A stretch of 64,000 bases of DNA. It comes from Paenibacillus cellulositrophicus (lineage in GTDB: Bacteria > Bacillota > Bacilli > Paenibacillales > Paenibacillaceae). This document shows positions 33,710 to 43,460 of the stretch, piece after piece (positions within the stretch are counted from its first letter, which is position 1; every line of letters starts with the position of its first letter). The stretch lies in NCBI RefSeq assembly GCF_009363095.1, contig NZ_CP045295.1, positions 5,919,001 to 5,983,000 on the forward strand. Direction: 5' to 3'. Made by a program: the position numbers and the translations under genes. The notes under the pieces are model-generated. The model was not told the DNA's origin. It did not search any database and saw nothing but the letters and a program-made list of their open reading frames with translations.

Positions 33710-34597
33710 GTGGGAAAACGGGAAGGAAAATGGTTTTACCTGTTCATTTCGCCATGGCTGATCGGGTTCATCGGACTTACCCTGGGCCCGATTTTATTTT
33801 CCATTTACATGAGCTTCACGGATTGGGACCTGTTCCAGTCGCCGCATTTTATCGGTTTCGGCAACTACAAGACGCTGCTGACCGACGATCCGCTGTTCTG
33901 GAAATCGGTAGGGAATACCTTCTTCTATGCGCTGATCTCGATTCCGGTCGGGATGGCCATCTCGCTGTGGATTGCTTATTACCTCAACAAAAAGCTGAAA
34001 GGCATTACGTTCTTCCGCATCTTGTTCTATCTCCCGTCCGTCGTGCCGGTGGTAGCGAGCTCGCTGCTCTTCATCCATCTGCTTGCGCCGACCGAAGGGT
34101 TGATCAACAAGGGGCTGGCGATCTTCGGCATCCACGGACCGGCCTGGCTGTTGGACCCGCATTGGGTCAAGCCCGCGCTGATCGTGATGTCGCTGTGGGG
34201 CGTGGGCGGCGGCGTGGTGCTGCTGCTGGCTGGCATGAAAGGAGTACCCCAGGAGCTGTACGAGGCGGCCGCGATCGACGGGGCGCGCAGCACGCAGTCC
34301 TTTTTCCACATTACGTTCCCCATGCTGACGCCAGTGATTTTCTTCAACCTGGTGACCGGGATCATCGGGGCGCTGCAGACCTTTGCCCAGGTGTTTATCA
34401 CGACCGCCGGGGGGCCGGACAACTCAAGCCAGATGGTGGTGCCGTACCTGTTCCAGAACGCCTTTCAGTTCTACAAAATGGGCTACGCTTCGTCCATCGC
34501 CTGGGTGCTGTTCATCATGATCATGGCGCTGACGCTGCTCGTCTTCCGCTCATCGGCGCTGTGGGTGCATTACGAGGAGGGGAAAGCCAATGAGTAA
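33710..34597 (+). CDS. Sugar ABC transporter permease (CUT1, MalF-like)
   Basis: 295 residues, GTG start with GGAGGG upstream. Six membrane helices begin with WFYLFISPWLIGFIGLTLGPILF; the EAA motif ELYEAAAIDGARSTQSFFHI contacts the ATPase. It overlaps the second permease gene by eight bases. It pairs with that permease to import the sugar bound by the lipoprotein at 32348. Confidence 0.94.
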   Translation: MGKREGKWFYLFISPWLIGFIGLTLGPILFSIYMSFTDWDLFQSPHFIGFGNYKTLLTDDPLFWKSVGNTFFYALISIPVGMAISLWIAYYLNKKLKGITFFRILFYLPSVVPVVASSLLFIHLLAPTEGLINKGLAIFGIHGPAWLLDPHWVKPALIVMSLWGVGGGVVLLLAGMKGVPQELYEAAAIDGARSTQSFFHITFPMLTPVIFFNLVTGIIGALQTFAQVFITTAGGPDNSSQMVVPYLFQNAFQFYKMGYASSIAWVLFIMIMALTLLVFRSSALWVHYEEGKANE

Positions 34598-35435
34598 GAT
34601 ATCCCATGTTGAAAAAGCGATAGCCTACATTTTTCTGATCGTTGTGGGCGTGCTGCTGGCCTCTCCGTTTCTGTACATGATCTCGATTGCGCTGGCCAGC
34701 GACGAGACGACGGTCAAATCGGCTTTTACGTTCGTTCCGGCCGAGTTCGAATGGTCGAACTTCGTGACGATCTTTTCCAATAACAATCTGGGCCTGTATC
34801 TGAAAAATTCCCTCATCATTACGGTCATTACGATCATCGGCTCGGTGCTGTCCGCCTCGGTCGTATCTTACGGCTTTGCGCGGATCAAGGCGAAGGGCAG
34901 TAAAATCCTGTTCGTGGTGCTGCTGAGCACGATGATGATACCGGGAGAAGTGACGATGGTTCCGCAGTTTATCATTTTCCGCAACCTGGGCTGGGTCAAT
35001 ACGTTCTATCCGCTGATCGTACCGAGCTTTTTCGCCGGGGCGTTTAATGTGTTCCTGATCCGGCAGTTCGTGATGGGCATTCCCAAATCGCTGGACGAAG
35101 CGGCGATGATCGACGGTATGGGCCATCCGGGCATCTACTGGAAAATCATTATGCCGCTGACCTACCCGATCCTGGCGGCCATCGCCATTTTCTCGTTCTC
35201 CTGGAACTGGGGCAATTTCATGGGCCCGCTCATTTATATCAACGATCCGGAAAAAATGCCGCTCGCGCTGGGCGTGCAGCTGCTGACGACGGTTGGCGGA
35301 GGGCAGATGCCGCCGTGGAACCTGGTCATGGTCGCCTCGCTGTTCCTGACGATTCCGATGGTGCTGGTGTACTTGTTCGGCCAGCGGTTCGTGTACGAGG
35401 CTAACATCAGCGGCGGCAGCAGCGGCATCAAGTAA
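34590..35435 (+). CDS. Sugar ABC transporter permease (CUT1, MalG-like)
   Basis: 281 residues. The first helix (AIAYIFLIVVGVLLASPFLYMI) is followed by five more, with the EAA motif SLDEAAMIDGMGHPGIYWKII and the MalG-type ending (GQRFVYEANISGGSSGIK). Start ATG overlaps the upstream permease; the GH30 gene follows after 13 bases, suggesting one transcript. Confidence 0.94.
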   Translation: MSKISHVEKAIAYIFLIVVGVLLASPFLYMISIALASDETTVKSAFTFVPAEFEWSNFVTIFSNNNLGLYLKNSLIITVITIIGSVLSASVVSYGFARIKAKGSKILFVVLLSTMMIPGEVTMVPQFIIFRNLGWVNTFYPLIVPSFFAGAFNVFLIRQFVMGIPKSLDEAAMIDGMGHPGIYWKIIMPLTYPILAAIAIFSFSWNWGNFMGPLIYINDPEKMPLALGVQLLTTVGGGQMPPWNLVMVASLFLTIPMVLVYLFGQRFVYEANISGGSSGIK

Positions 35436-35448
35436 GGGGGAAGGCGTA

Positions 35449-36948
35449 GTGCCACAGCCCGGCAGGAAAAGAAAACGAATGATAGGATTAGCAGCCGCCG
35501 GCCTGGTGCTGGCGGTCATCGCAGGAGGAGGCATGCTGATGAACTCGGCAAAGGATATCGAAGGCACAGAGCCGGCAGCGTTTGAAAGCGAGCTGGTGCA
35601 TCTGATGCCGGAGGAAGCATACGAAGGTTTTGAAGGCTGGGGAACGTCGCTGGCCTGGTGGGCCAATGTGCTCGGCGGCTGGAAGGACAAACAGAAGGAA
35701 AACGAGGTGATGGACCTGCTCTTCGATCCGGATCGGGGGCTTGGCCTTACAATCGTTCGTTATAACATCGGCGGCGGAGAGAATCCGGAACTGAAGGAGC
35801 TCCGCCCAGGGGGCGACGTGCCTGGTTTTCAGCCGGAAAAGGGGCAGTGGGACTGGGAGGCTGACGCCAACCAGCGGTCGGTGCTGCAGGGAGCGCTGAA
35901 GCGCGGGGTGACGATCGCCGAGGCGTTCTCCAATTCGCCGCCTTACTGGATGACGGTCAGCGGATCGGTGACCGGAGCCGTCGACGGGGGCAACAATCTG
36001 AAGGATGATCAGTACGACGCCTTTGCGGACTATTTGACTGAAGTGGTGAAAAGGTACCGCGACGAGTGGGGCATTACGTTCCGGACGCTCGACCCGCTGA
36101 ACGAGCCATCCTCGAACTGGTGGAAAAAAGGAAATATTCAGGAAGGTGCCCATTTCTCAACCGATAAGCAGGCGCTGCTTATCCGCAAAGTCGTGGCGTC
36201 CCTGGCAAGCAAAGGGCTGACCGGGACCGGCGTCAGCGCCGCCGACGACAACAGCATCGACGAAACGGTAGAGAATCTGCTGGCCTATGATCCGGAGACG
36301 CTGGACGCCATCTCGCAGATCAACACCCATTCCTATAACGGGAGCCGGATGGAGGAACTGCGGGAGCTTGCCGGCAAGCTGGGCAAACCGCTGTGGATGT
36401 CCGAATACGGGACCGGGGGCAGCGAGCCGCACAGCCATGAGGATATGTCTTCGGTGCAGGAGCTGGCGGAGCGCATCATGTTCGACTTGAAAGTGATGAA
36501 GCCTGCGGCCTGGGTGTACTGGCAGGCGGTCGAGGACGAAGGGGCGGGCAACAACTGGGGATTTATCCATGCTGGCTTCACCGGCGAAGAGCAGTATGCC
36601 ATGACCAAGCAGTATTATGGCATGGCCCAATTCAGCAAGTTTATCCGGCCGGGAGCAACGATCATTCCGACAGACGACGGCCGGACGCTGGCTGCTTACG
36701 ACGAGGAGCGCGGCAGGCTGGTGCTTGTCGTCCGCAACGAGCTTTCGGAGAAGAAAGTAGCATTTGACTTGAGCGGTTACTCCTATCCGGCATCAGCGGT
36801 GGCGGAAGTGTACCAAACCTCGCCGGACCGAAATTTGGAGCGGCTTGATGACCTGAAGACATCACCCGTCGGACTGGAAATCACCGCAGCGGATAACTCC
36901 GTCAGCACCGTCGTGATCGACGGCGTTTCACCCAAGCTGAACCCGTAA
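35449..36948 (+). CDS. GH30-family glycosidase, probable endo-beta-1,6-galactanase
   Basis: 499 residues, GTG start. A basic N-terminus and one hydrophobic segment (residues about 11-31) act as signal or membrane anchor. The GH30 barrel starts with EGFEGWGTSLAWWANVLGGW. The acid/base is Glu219 in PLNEPSSNW and the nucleophile is Glu319 in WMSEYGTGG; a C-terminal beta domain follows. The WGTSLAWWA start and NSPPYWMTVSGSVTG motif resemble GH30 subfamily 5 endo-beta-1,6-galactanases. Substrate choice agrees with the GH35 and GH51 neighbours but is inferred. It would cut the side chains of type II arabinogalactan at the cell surface. Confidence 0.85.
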   Translation: MPQPGRKRKRMIGLAAAGLVLAVIAGGGMLMNSAKDIEGTEPAAFESELVHLMPEEAYEGFEGWGTSLAWWANVLGGWKDKQKENEVMDLLFDPDRGLGLTIVRYNIGGGENPELKELRPGGDVPGFQPEKGQWDWEADANQRSVLQGALKRGVTIAEAFSNSPPYWMTVSGSVTGAVDGGNNLKDDQYDAFADYLTEVVKRYRDEWGITFRTLDPLNEPSSNWWKKGNIQEGAHFSTDKQALLIRKVVASLASKGLTGTGVSAADDNSIDETVENLLAYDPETLDAISQINTHSYNGSRMEELRELAGKLGKPLWMSEYGTGGSEPHSHEDMSSVQELAERIMFDLKVMKPAAWVYWQAVEDEGAGNNWGFIHAGFTGEEQYAMTKQYYGMAQFSKFIRPGATIIPTDDGRTLAAYDEERGRLVLVVRNELSEKKVAFDLSGYSYPASAVAEVYQTSPDRNLERLDDLKTSPVGLEITAADNSVSTVVIDGVSPKLNP

Positions 36949-37076
36949 CGGTTATTTCCGGCCCGAACGAATTGCCGCGGAGGATGCCGGGGGACTTCGT
37001 CATGCGAAAAGAAACCGGTTAGCGTCAGAACAGCAACAGCATCTATAGAAGAGAAGCTAGAAGAAAGAAGGGGTTT

Positions 37077-39926
37077 ATGGTGGCAGAACAATCAACCGCA
37101 TCGTTAACCGATCCGCACCGTGAAGCGGCTGCGCCGGAGCTGGCGTATGACCGCCGCAGCTTTGTGCTGAACGGGGAGAGGATATTTCTAAACAGCGCGT
37201 CCGTGCATTATTTCCGCATGCCCCGCAGCGAATGGCGGGAGGTGCTAATGAAGGCAAAGCTCGCCGGCATGAACTGCATCGATACGTATTTCGCCTGGAA
37301 TGTGCACGAGCCGCAGGAAGGGGTATGGGATTTTGCGGGCGACCGCGACTGCAAGGCGTTTTTGGACCTGTGCGCCGAGCTTGAACTGTGGGTCATTGCA
37401 CGGCCGGGTCCTTTTATTTGCGCCGAATGGGACTTCGGCGGATATCCGTGGTGGCTCGGCACGAAGGAAGGGATAAAGTTCCGCCTGGTTAACGAAACCT
37501 ATTTGCACTACACCGACCTGTACTTCGACCGCATCGTACCGGTCATCCGGGACCGTCAGATCAGTCACGGCGGAACGGTGATTCTGGTGCAGGTGGAGAA
37601 TGAATACGGCTACTTGGCGGACGATGAGCAGGCTGGGGGATACATGCAGTATTTACGCAATGGCCTGCTGGAACGGGGCATAGACGTGCCGCTGATCACC
37701 TGCGTGGGCGGTGCGGAAGGTACGGTCGAGGGAGCCAATTTCTGGTCGGGAGCGGACCGGCATTATGCGGAACTCCGGGCCAAGCAGCCCGATACGCCGA
37801 AGCTGGTGACGGAGTTCTGGACAGGCTGGTTCGAGCATTGGGGCGGGCCGTCGGCCACGCAGAAAACCGCGCCGCTGCTCGAAAAGCGGATGATGGATAT
37901 TATCCGTGCCGGCTTTACGGGAATCAGCCATTACATGTTTTTCGGCGGAACCAACTTCGCCGGATATGGCGGAAGAACGGTAGGAGCAAGCGATATTTAT
38001 ATGGTTACTTCGTACGACTATGACGCCCCGCTGAATGAGTACGGCCGCATCACGGAGAAGTATGCCTCGGTCAAAAAGCTGTCTTACTTTTTGCACGCCT
38101 TCCGCGCATTTCTGCTGCAGGCCGAAGCATTGACGGAGCAGGAGGTTCCGTTTCCGCGGCATCCCGGTGGGTATTCGGTCCGGGGACGGGGCTCCGGCAA
38201 GGGAAACATGTGGTTTGTGGAAAGCCATCAGGAAGAACGGGAAACGGTACATTTGACGCTGGATGGAGGCGTCACTGTCCCGGTTTCGGTCCATCCCGGA
38301 GAAATCGCTCCGGTGCTTGACCGGATCCCGATTGGCGAGGGGATTCATCTCACGTCGGGTTCCCTCCTCATAGGGAACGAAATCGTAGGGAAGGAGCTGA
38401 CCTTGTTCGTTGCGGCGGACCGGGGGCAGCGCTCCTGTGTCGTGATTGAGGCGGCCGAACCCGTCGCTATCACGGATAACGGTGCTAACGCCCTGAGCGA
38501 AAGCACTGCTGACGGGAGAGGGCTGCGGCTCGATATGTGCCATTTCGAAGAGCCTGGCATCATCCGCATCTCGGCGGGGGAACAAAGCATCCGCTTTGTC
38601 GTGCTGACCGGCGATGCGCTCAACCGGACGTGGCGGATCGAGGGACGTTCCGGCGAAGGTGTACGTTATGCCGTCGGACTTGACGATATCGATGTTGGTA
38701 AGGACGGCCGGGTTCAAGGCACCGCAGCTGATCCGGAGCGCAGCGTGCTGCTGCTGGGGCATTGGGCCGGAGGCGAGCGCTGCGTCACCGCCGGTGAGTT
38801 CCAGATGCGGGAGCCGTCCAGGCCCGGGCTGCCCCAGCTCCCTGCCGCTGCATGGGAGAGCTCGCCGATTGAGCTGCAGGCGGTGGTGGCGGAGGAAGGC
38901 GCTGTCCTTACGGGAAATCCACAGGATTTTGGACGGTTTGGGCAGGATTACGGGTACCTGCTGTATGCCTGCGACTTTGACAGCGAACAGGCCGGCGAAG
39001 ACTGCCTGATCCTGCCGGACCTTCAGGATACGGCGCGGGTGTACAACAACGGGGCGGAGCAGGCGCTGGTCCGCCAAGTGGGGGCTGCTGCCGTCCCGAT
39101 AAAGACAGTCCAAGGGACCAACCGGCTGCAGATTCTGGTGCAGCACATGGGACGGCTAAACTTCTCACCTTATCTTGGCGAGACCAAAGGACTCACCGGC
39201 CCGGTATACCGGGGCGGCCGCGTGCTGGACCTTCGCCGCGGTTGGCATGGCGAAGACGAGACGGTCTTCCATCTGGACGAAGTGAGCCATCCATCCGGCG
39301 TCCCCCTGCTGCGGAAGGAATTCGAGCCCGGCGCCATGGACCGGGCCATCATCGCCGGCGCGGTCAGCCAAGGGCTGCGCATCAACGGTACTCCGGTTGA
39401 GCTGGAAGGTTACCATGACTGGTTCGCGTTTTGTACCGTCGACATCTCCAGGTATGTAAAGCCGGGGGAAGTCAATGTGATCGAAATGCCTTATGCATCT
39501 TCACCGCTGAACCGTTTGGATCTGATCATGTTCCGGAGTGCGGACCACTTGGAGAACTGGTCCATGGCCGGGGCCGGCTTGCTTGGACCGGGTGCCTGGA
39601 AGGCGGTCGATGCAGCCGCTGAAACGGGCATGGACGGAGGGCCGGTTTGGTACCGGTGGCGATTCCGCCGGCCGTTGTGGCCAAGCGGATACAACATTCG
39701 CTTGAAGCTGCGGTTAACGGGCATGAGCAAGGGGCTTATCGTACTAAACGGGCATGATCTGGGACGCTTCTGGCAGATCGGTCCCCAGGAGGATTACAAA
39801 GTTCCAGCGGATTGGCTGCGGGAAGATAACGAGCTGCTTCTGTTCGATGAGGAAGGCAGGCACCCCGGGCAGGTCAGGCTGATGTTTGACGGGCCGTCCC
39901 GGCAGCCATGGTTCGTGTTGGAATAA
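37077..39926 (+). CDS. Beta-galactosidase, GH35
   Basis: 949 residues with GAAAGAAGGGG upstream. The N-terminal GH35 barrel contains VHYFRMPRSEWREVLMKAKL, WNVHEPQEGVWDF, acid/base Glu176 in QVENEYGY and nucleophile Glu246 in VTEFWTGWFEHWGG. Beta-rich domains follow from about residue 400, with jelly-roll regions near 790-945 (WYRWRFRRPLW; GLIVLNGHDLGRFWQIGPQ). There is no signal peptide, so it probably removes beta-galactose from imported oligosaccharides. It lies 128 bases after the GH30 gene, probably in the same operon. Confidence 0.95.
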   Translation: MVAEQSTASLTDPHREAAAPELAYDRRSFVLNGERIFLNSASVHYFRMPRSEWREVLMKAKLAGMNCIDTYFAWNVHEPQEGVWDFAGDRDCKAFLDLCAELELWVIARPGPFICAEWDFGGYPWWLGTKEGIKFRLVNETYLHYTDLYFDRIVPVIRDRQISHGGTVILVQVENEYGYLADDEQAGGYMQYLRNGLLERGIDVPLITCVGGAEGTVEGANFWSGADRHYAELRAKQPDTPKLVTEFWTGWFEHWGGPSATQKTAPLLEKRMMDIIRAGFTGISHYMFFGGTNFAGYGGRTVGASDIYMVTSYDYDAPLNEYGRITEKYASVKKLSYFLHAFRAFLLQAEALTEQEVPFPRHPGGYSVRGRGSGKGNMWFVESHQEERETVHLTLDGGVTVPVSVHPGEIAPVLDRIPIGEGIHLTSGSLLIGNEIVGKELTLFVAADRGQRSCVVIEAAEPVAITDNGANALSESTADGRGLRLDMCHFEEPGIIRISAGEQSIRFVVLTGDALNRTWRIEGRSGEGVRYAVGLDDIDVGKDGRVQGTAADPERSVLLLGHWAGGERCVTAGEFQMREPSRPGLPQLPAAAWESSPIELQAVVAEEGAVLTGNPQDFGRFGQDYGYLLYACDFDSEQAGEDCLILPDLQDTARVYNNGAEQALVRQVGAAAVPIKTVQGTNRLQILVQHMGRLNFSPYLGETKGLTGPVYRGGRVLDLRRGWHGEDETVFHLDEVSHPSGVPLLRKEFEPGAMDRAIIAGAVSQGLRINGTPVELEGYHDWFAFCTVDISRYVKPGEVNVIEMPYASSPLNRLDLIMFRSADHLENWSMAGAGLLGPGAWKAVDAAAETGMDGGPVWYRWRFRRPLWPSGYNIRLKLRLTGMSKGLIVLNGHDLGRFWQIGPQEDYKVPADWLREDNELLLFDEEGRHPGQVRLMFDGPSRQPWFVLE

Positions 39927-39929
39927 TAA

Positions 39930-39978
39930 AAAAGCAATCTCCACAGCGCTGTCGTGAACAGCCCCGGAGATTGCTTTT
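39930..39978. terminator. Bidirectional terminator between GH35 and NSS genes
   Basis: AAAAGCAATCTCC (39930-39942) is the perfect reverse complement of GGAGATTGCTTTT (39966-39978). A/T ends allow termination on both strands for the two convergent genes. Confidence 0.9.
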
Positions 39979-39993
39979 GTTGTAGTTTCGTCG

Positions 39994-41349
39994 TTATTTC
40001 AGTTTCAGAATGCCCGTTGTGTCGAGCAGCACGAGCAGCACCAGAATCGGCGCCACATAGCGGAGCATGAACAGCCATACCCGGAACCATCCCGATTTGA
40101 GGCCAGCCGCTTCGGCAGCACCTTTCCAGAAGTACCCGGCGAAAATGGTGGTGATCAGCCCGCCGACCGGCAGCAAAATGTTGGATGTAATGAAGTCGAG
40201 CCAGTCAAAGAAGTTTTTGCTGCCCATTTCCGACAGACCCGGCACGATGCCGAAGGACAGCGCGGACGGAAGGCCGAGCAGCAGCACGAGCACGCTGATG
40301 ATGATCACCGATTTCGTACGGCCCCATTTCCAGCGGTCCATCAGGTACGTTACCGGCACTTCCAGCAGCGATACCGCCGACGTCAAGGCGGCGATTGCCA
40401 GCAGGACGAAGAACAGACCACCGAAGAACGCACCGAACGGCATGGCCGAGAAGGCGGCCGGCAGGGCGATGAACACCAGACTTGGCCCGGAGTCGGGCTC
40501 GATACCGAACGAAGCGGTCGTCGGGAAAATGATCAGCCCAGCAACGAACGCATAGATCAGGTCGCCAGCGCCGATGGCGATCGTGGCGGACCCCAGAGAC
40601 TGGCGCTTGTCCACATAAGCACCATACGTAAGCAGGATGCCCATTCCCAACGAAAGGGAGAAAAAGGCATGTCCCAAAGCGACTAGCGCCGATTCCGGGG
40701 TCAGCTTGGAGAAGTCTGGATTCAAGAAGAACGATACGCCTTCACCCGCGCCAGGCAGGGACACGGCACGAATCATCAGGACGATGAGCAGGATGATCAA
40801 TCCCGGGATCAGCACTTTGTTGAACTTTTCGATACCGCCGGAAATCCCTTTGACCACGACAAAGCCGGTAATCAGGATAGCGACAGCTTGCCATACGATC
40901 GGCATGTAGCCGCCGATAAACGAATTGAACTGTCCTTTGAAATCCGGATTGCTGTACAGGTGTCCGCTGAAAGACTGCACGGCGTAATGCAGCGTCCAAC
41001 CCGCGACGATGACGTAGAAAGTCAGAATCAGAAAAGGCGCGATAACCTGCAGCAGGCCGAGACGGCCGAACACTTTGCTGCCGCCCGCTTTCACAAACGA
41101 AGTGGCCGCACTGCCTCTGCCCGCGCGTCCGATGGCAAGCTCAGCAAGCAAAACAGGTAAACCAATGACGATCAAGCACACGATAAAGAGCAGAAAGAAG
41201 GCTGCGCCGCCGTTTTGTCCGGTGATGTACGGAAATTTCCACATATTCCCGAGACCCACAGAGCTCCCGATGGCGGCCAGGATAAAGCCTGCGGATGAAA
41301 ACTGGTCTTTTTTTCCTGATGCCGCTGGGTTTTTTGGTGGTGTAGTCAT
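39994..41349 (-). CDS. Sodium-dependent transporter, NSS family
   Basis: 451 residues. The N-terminus FSSAGFILAAIGSSVGLGNMWKFPYITGQNGGAAF is the signature of helix 1 of neurotransmitter:sodium symporters (LeuT/SNF family). It is followed by GLPVLLAELAIGRAGRGSA and about ten more helices, giving the usual 11-12. These proteins import amino acids or related amines with Na+. It stands alone on the minus strand between sugar genes and has no visible metabolic link to them. Confidence 0.95.
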   Translation of the reverse strand: MTTPPKNPAASGKKDQFSSAGFILAAIGSSVGLGNMWKFPYITGQNGGAAFFLLFIVCLIVIGLPVLLAELAIGRAGRGSAATSFVKAGGSKVFGRLGLLQVIAPFLILTFYVIVAGWTLHYAVQSFSGHLYSNPDFKGQFNSFIGGYMPIVWQAVAILITGFVVVKGISGGIEKFNKVLIPGLIILLIVLMIRAVSLPGAGEGVSFFLNPDFSKLTPESALVALGHAFFSLSLGMGILLTYGAYVDKRQSLGSATIAIGAGDLIYAFVAGLIIFPTTASFGIEPDSGPSLVFIALPAAFSAMPFGAFFGGLFFVLLAIAALTSAVSLLEVPVTYLMDRWKWGRTKSVIIISVLVLLLGLPSALSFGIVPGLSEMGSKNFFDWLDFITSNILLPVGGLITTIFAGYFWKGAAEAAGLKSGWFRVWLFMLRYVAPILVLLVLLDTTGILKLK

Positions 41350-41435
41350 AGATGTTCCCCCAGTTTATTTTTGAAAGTTCATTCTATTATAATTTAACGT
41401 CCCCGTAAAGGCATAGGAAATTTAATTTCACCCAA

Positions 41436-41972
41436 TTAAAACAGCACGATTCCCGCAACGCCCGAGCATACGATGACGGTCACCGGATGCAGTTTGTATC
41501 TGGTGATCGCGACAAACGCCAGTACACCGATCAGCAGCGTGGCGAAGGTCGTCCAGTGATAGATGGCTTCCGACGGATTGGGGAAACCGAAGTGGATGGC
41601 CGCATAGACGATAAGTCCGGTAATGATCGGCCGGAGGCCGTAAAAGGAGGATTTGACCCAGGGGTTAGCATTCATTCGATAAAAGAAAGCGGCAATCAGG
41701 ATCACAATGAGCAGGGAAGGCAGAACGATACCGGCGGTAGCGGTAACGGCTCCAGCAAGGCCCGCGGTCTGGTAACCGATCAGCGTCGCGCTGTTGGTTG
41801 CGATCGGGCCGGGCGACATGCCCGCAATCGATACGGTCCGCTGAAATTCCCCGGTACTCAGCCACCCGTGCTGCTGCACTTCGTACTGGATCATCGGGAT
41901 GACCGCATAACCTCCGCCGAAGGAGAGAAACCCGATTTTTAAAAATGAGACAAATAACTGCCAGAACAGCAT
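41436..41972 (-). CDS. Chromate transporter, ChrA half-protein
   Basis: 178 residues, AGGAGGC before the ATG. The family motif FLKIGFLSFGGGYAVIPMIQ and the SIAGMSPGPIATNSATLIGYQ loop are those of a single ChrA (CHR) domain. It lies ten bases after a second half-protein, so the two likely form a heterodimer that exports chromate or carries a similar oxyanion. Confidence 0.93.
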   Translation of the reverse strand: MLFWQLFVSFLKIGFLSFGGGYAVIPMIQYEVQQHGWLSTGEFQRTVSIAGMSPGPIATNSATLIGYQTAGLAGAVTATAGIVLPSLLIVILIAAFFYRMNANPWVKSSFYGLRPIITGLIVYAAIHFGFPNPSEAIYHWTTFATLLIGVLAFVAITRYKLHPVTVIVCSGVAGIVLF

Positions 41973-41982
41973 GGGACGCCTC

Positions 41983-42609
41983 CTAGATGTAATATTCGAT
42001 GACGGACTCGTTCTCCTCGCCTGCCCTCTCGGTGTGAACCGGAAGCCCCAGCCGCTTCTTCAGCCGGATAACGGTGATGCCGAGCACCAGCCCGACCGCA
42101 ATTAGAACCATGGGGTTCAGTCCGGTCAGCAGAAGCAGGGCCAGGGAGCCGGCGGCGGTAATGATGGTCGTCCGGTCAAACAGAGCATTTTTGCCCATTT
42201 TGAACGCGGCCACTGCGATCAGTCCGATGACAGCGCCGTGAATGCCTTTGAAGGCGGCCTGGACTTTGGGTTCTTCGCGGAACATCGAGTAGAACACGCT
42301 CAGCAGAAAAACGATGATGAACGTAGGGAGTGTTATGCCCAGCGTGGCCGCCAGAGCGCCGGGGATTTTGCCCAGCCGGTATCCCAGAAAAGCCGAAGCG
42401 TTTACCCCGACGCCGCCGGGCGCCGAACCCGCGAGCGACATTAAATCGCTCATTTCCTGGCGGTTCATCCATTTGCGTTTATCGACGAATTCCTTCTCGA
42501 TCATCGGCATCATGGCGTAACCGCCGCCAAATGTCGCCGGACCGATTTTGAAAAAAATCCAAAACAATTGAAGCAGCAGGTACGCTTTCGATGTCTTGTC
42601 GGTATGCAC
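41983..42609 (-). CDS. Chromate transporter, ChrA half-protein
   Basis: 208 residues, GTG start with GAGGTG upstream. It has the motif FFKIGPATFGGGYAMMPMIEKEF, the loop SLAGSAPGGVGVNASAFLGYRLG and a cytosolic C-terminal tail. It is the first gene of a two-gene short-chain chromate transporter operon, with its partner at 41436. Short CHR pairs are common in Bacilli, and physiological substrates other than chromate are possible. Confidence 0.93.
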   Translation of the reverse strand: MHTDKTSKAYLLLQLFWIFFKIGPATFGGGYAMMPMIEKEFVDKRKWMNRQEMSDLMSLAGSAPGGVGVNASAFLGYRLGKIPGALAATLGITLPTFIIVFLLSVFYSMFREEPKVQAAFKGIHGAVIGLIAVAAFKMGKNALFDRTTIITAAGSLALLLLTGLNPMVLIAVGLVLGITVIRLKKRLGLPVHTERAGEENESVIEYYI

Positions 42610-42902
42610 AACACGTCACCTCGAGTTAAATTCTGTCTGTATTATAACATCTTTTATTCAAAATGAAATTAACTTATTTGAAAATAGGCTAGAAGATATC
42701 GAAAGGGAAGTGAAGCACGTAGTAACCGGGGATTGGGATCTCGGCTGCGGTATGTTTGCTGGAACTTTGTAATGTCGAGGGATTTAGTGGGTTTTTCGCA
42801 TGTCGTATAGAAGAACATCCAATCGAAGCTAGTATCCAAAAAAAGGATTTAAACCAAGCGGACTGCTCGACTTTATTCCATAATAGAATTAACTTAAGAG
42901 CG

Positions 42903-43022
42903 GATGACAAGCCGGCCGCCGATTATGACGAGTCTTACTGGGACCGGCTGATCTCAGTACATTTGACGGGCACAGCCTTGTGCATGAAGGATATGCTTCA
43001 CCAGATGCTCAAACACGGGAAC
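42903..43022 (+). pseudogene. Fragment of a short-chain dehydrogenase/reductase
   Basis: The frame reads DDKPAADYDESYWDRLISVH followed by LTGTALCMKDMLHQMLKHGN. This matches the central SDR region, where W-D-R-V-I-x-V-N-L-T-G-x-x-L-C precedes the QM helix. The nucleotide-binding N-terminus and the catalytic YxxxK part are absent, and downstream sequence is unrelated. It is a decayed remnant. Confidence 0.6.
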
Positions 43023-43109
43023 GACGATTCACGTCGACGCTGGATATACTTCCCGTTAATCGTTCCTGAATAAATCAGTCGCTGGACAATTTAAATGCAG
43101 GTGCTCTGG

Positions 43110-43135
43110 AAACCGGGGAGACTCCCCGGTTTTTT
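43110..43135 (+). terminator. Rho-independent terminator after SDR remnant
   Basis: AAACCGGGGA (43110-43119) and TCCCCGGTTT (43123-43132) form a perfect 10-bp stem with a GAC loop and a T-run. It probably belonged to the lost dehydrogenase gene. Confidence 0.88.
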
Positions 43136-43313
43136 GGTTTGAGGCAGCTGGTACCCTGTGAAGAATTGGGAAAAGGCTGCTTTTTTTGAACGCCCATGGC
43201 TGGAAAAATCCTTTGCTGGCCGGACAAATCACCAGTTTTTTGGGAAAAGTGTACGCCGGAACACCCAGATGTACCTGTTCAGAAAATGAGGAAGTCCCTA
43301 TCATCAGCAGTAT

Positions 43314-43327
43314 AGAAAGCGCTGTCA
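43314..43327. promoter_or_regulatory. cre-like site upstream of GH27 gene
   Basis: AGAAAGCGCTGTCA matches TGWNANCGNTNWCA at all but the first base, the same deviation as the site at 32170. It lies about 135 bases before the start codon. Confidence 0.45.
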
Positions 43328-43460
43328 TTTCGTGTTCGGTGGCCGGCCGTCTGTGGCGTCAGCGTCCTGGAAGCCAGCATCCGTCAAGCGGTCCGAAATA
43401 AGGTCATCCGTAAAACGCGAAGGCGCCTCTAAGTTTTTCATGCTGGGAGGAGATGATGGA

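Larger units (their letters stand above)
42610..43460. other. 850-bp region without an intact gene
   Basis: It lies between the divergent chromate transporter and GH27 genes. It contains an AT-richer stretch (42640-42900) with nothing recognisable, an SDR fragment (42903-43022), a terminator (43110-43135) and a cre-like site (43314-43327). Short open frames here lack ribosome sites and family patterns. Confidence 0.6.

Noticed and set aside
42689..42910. Minus-strand small open frame in the AT-richer stretch
   Set aside because: No ribosome site and no similarity pattern; the plus-strand SDR fragment overlaps its end.
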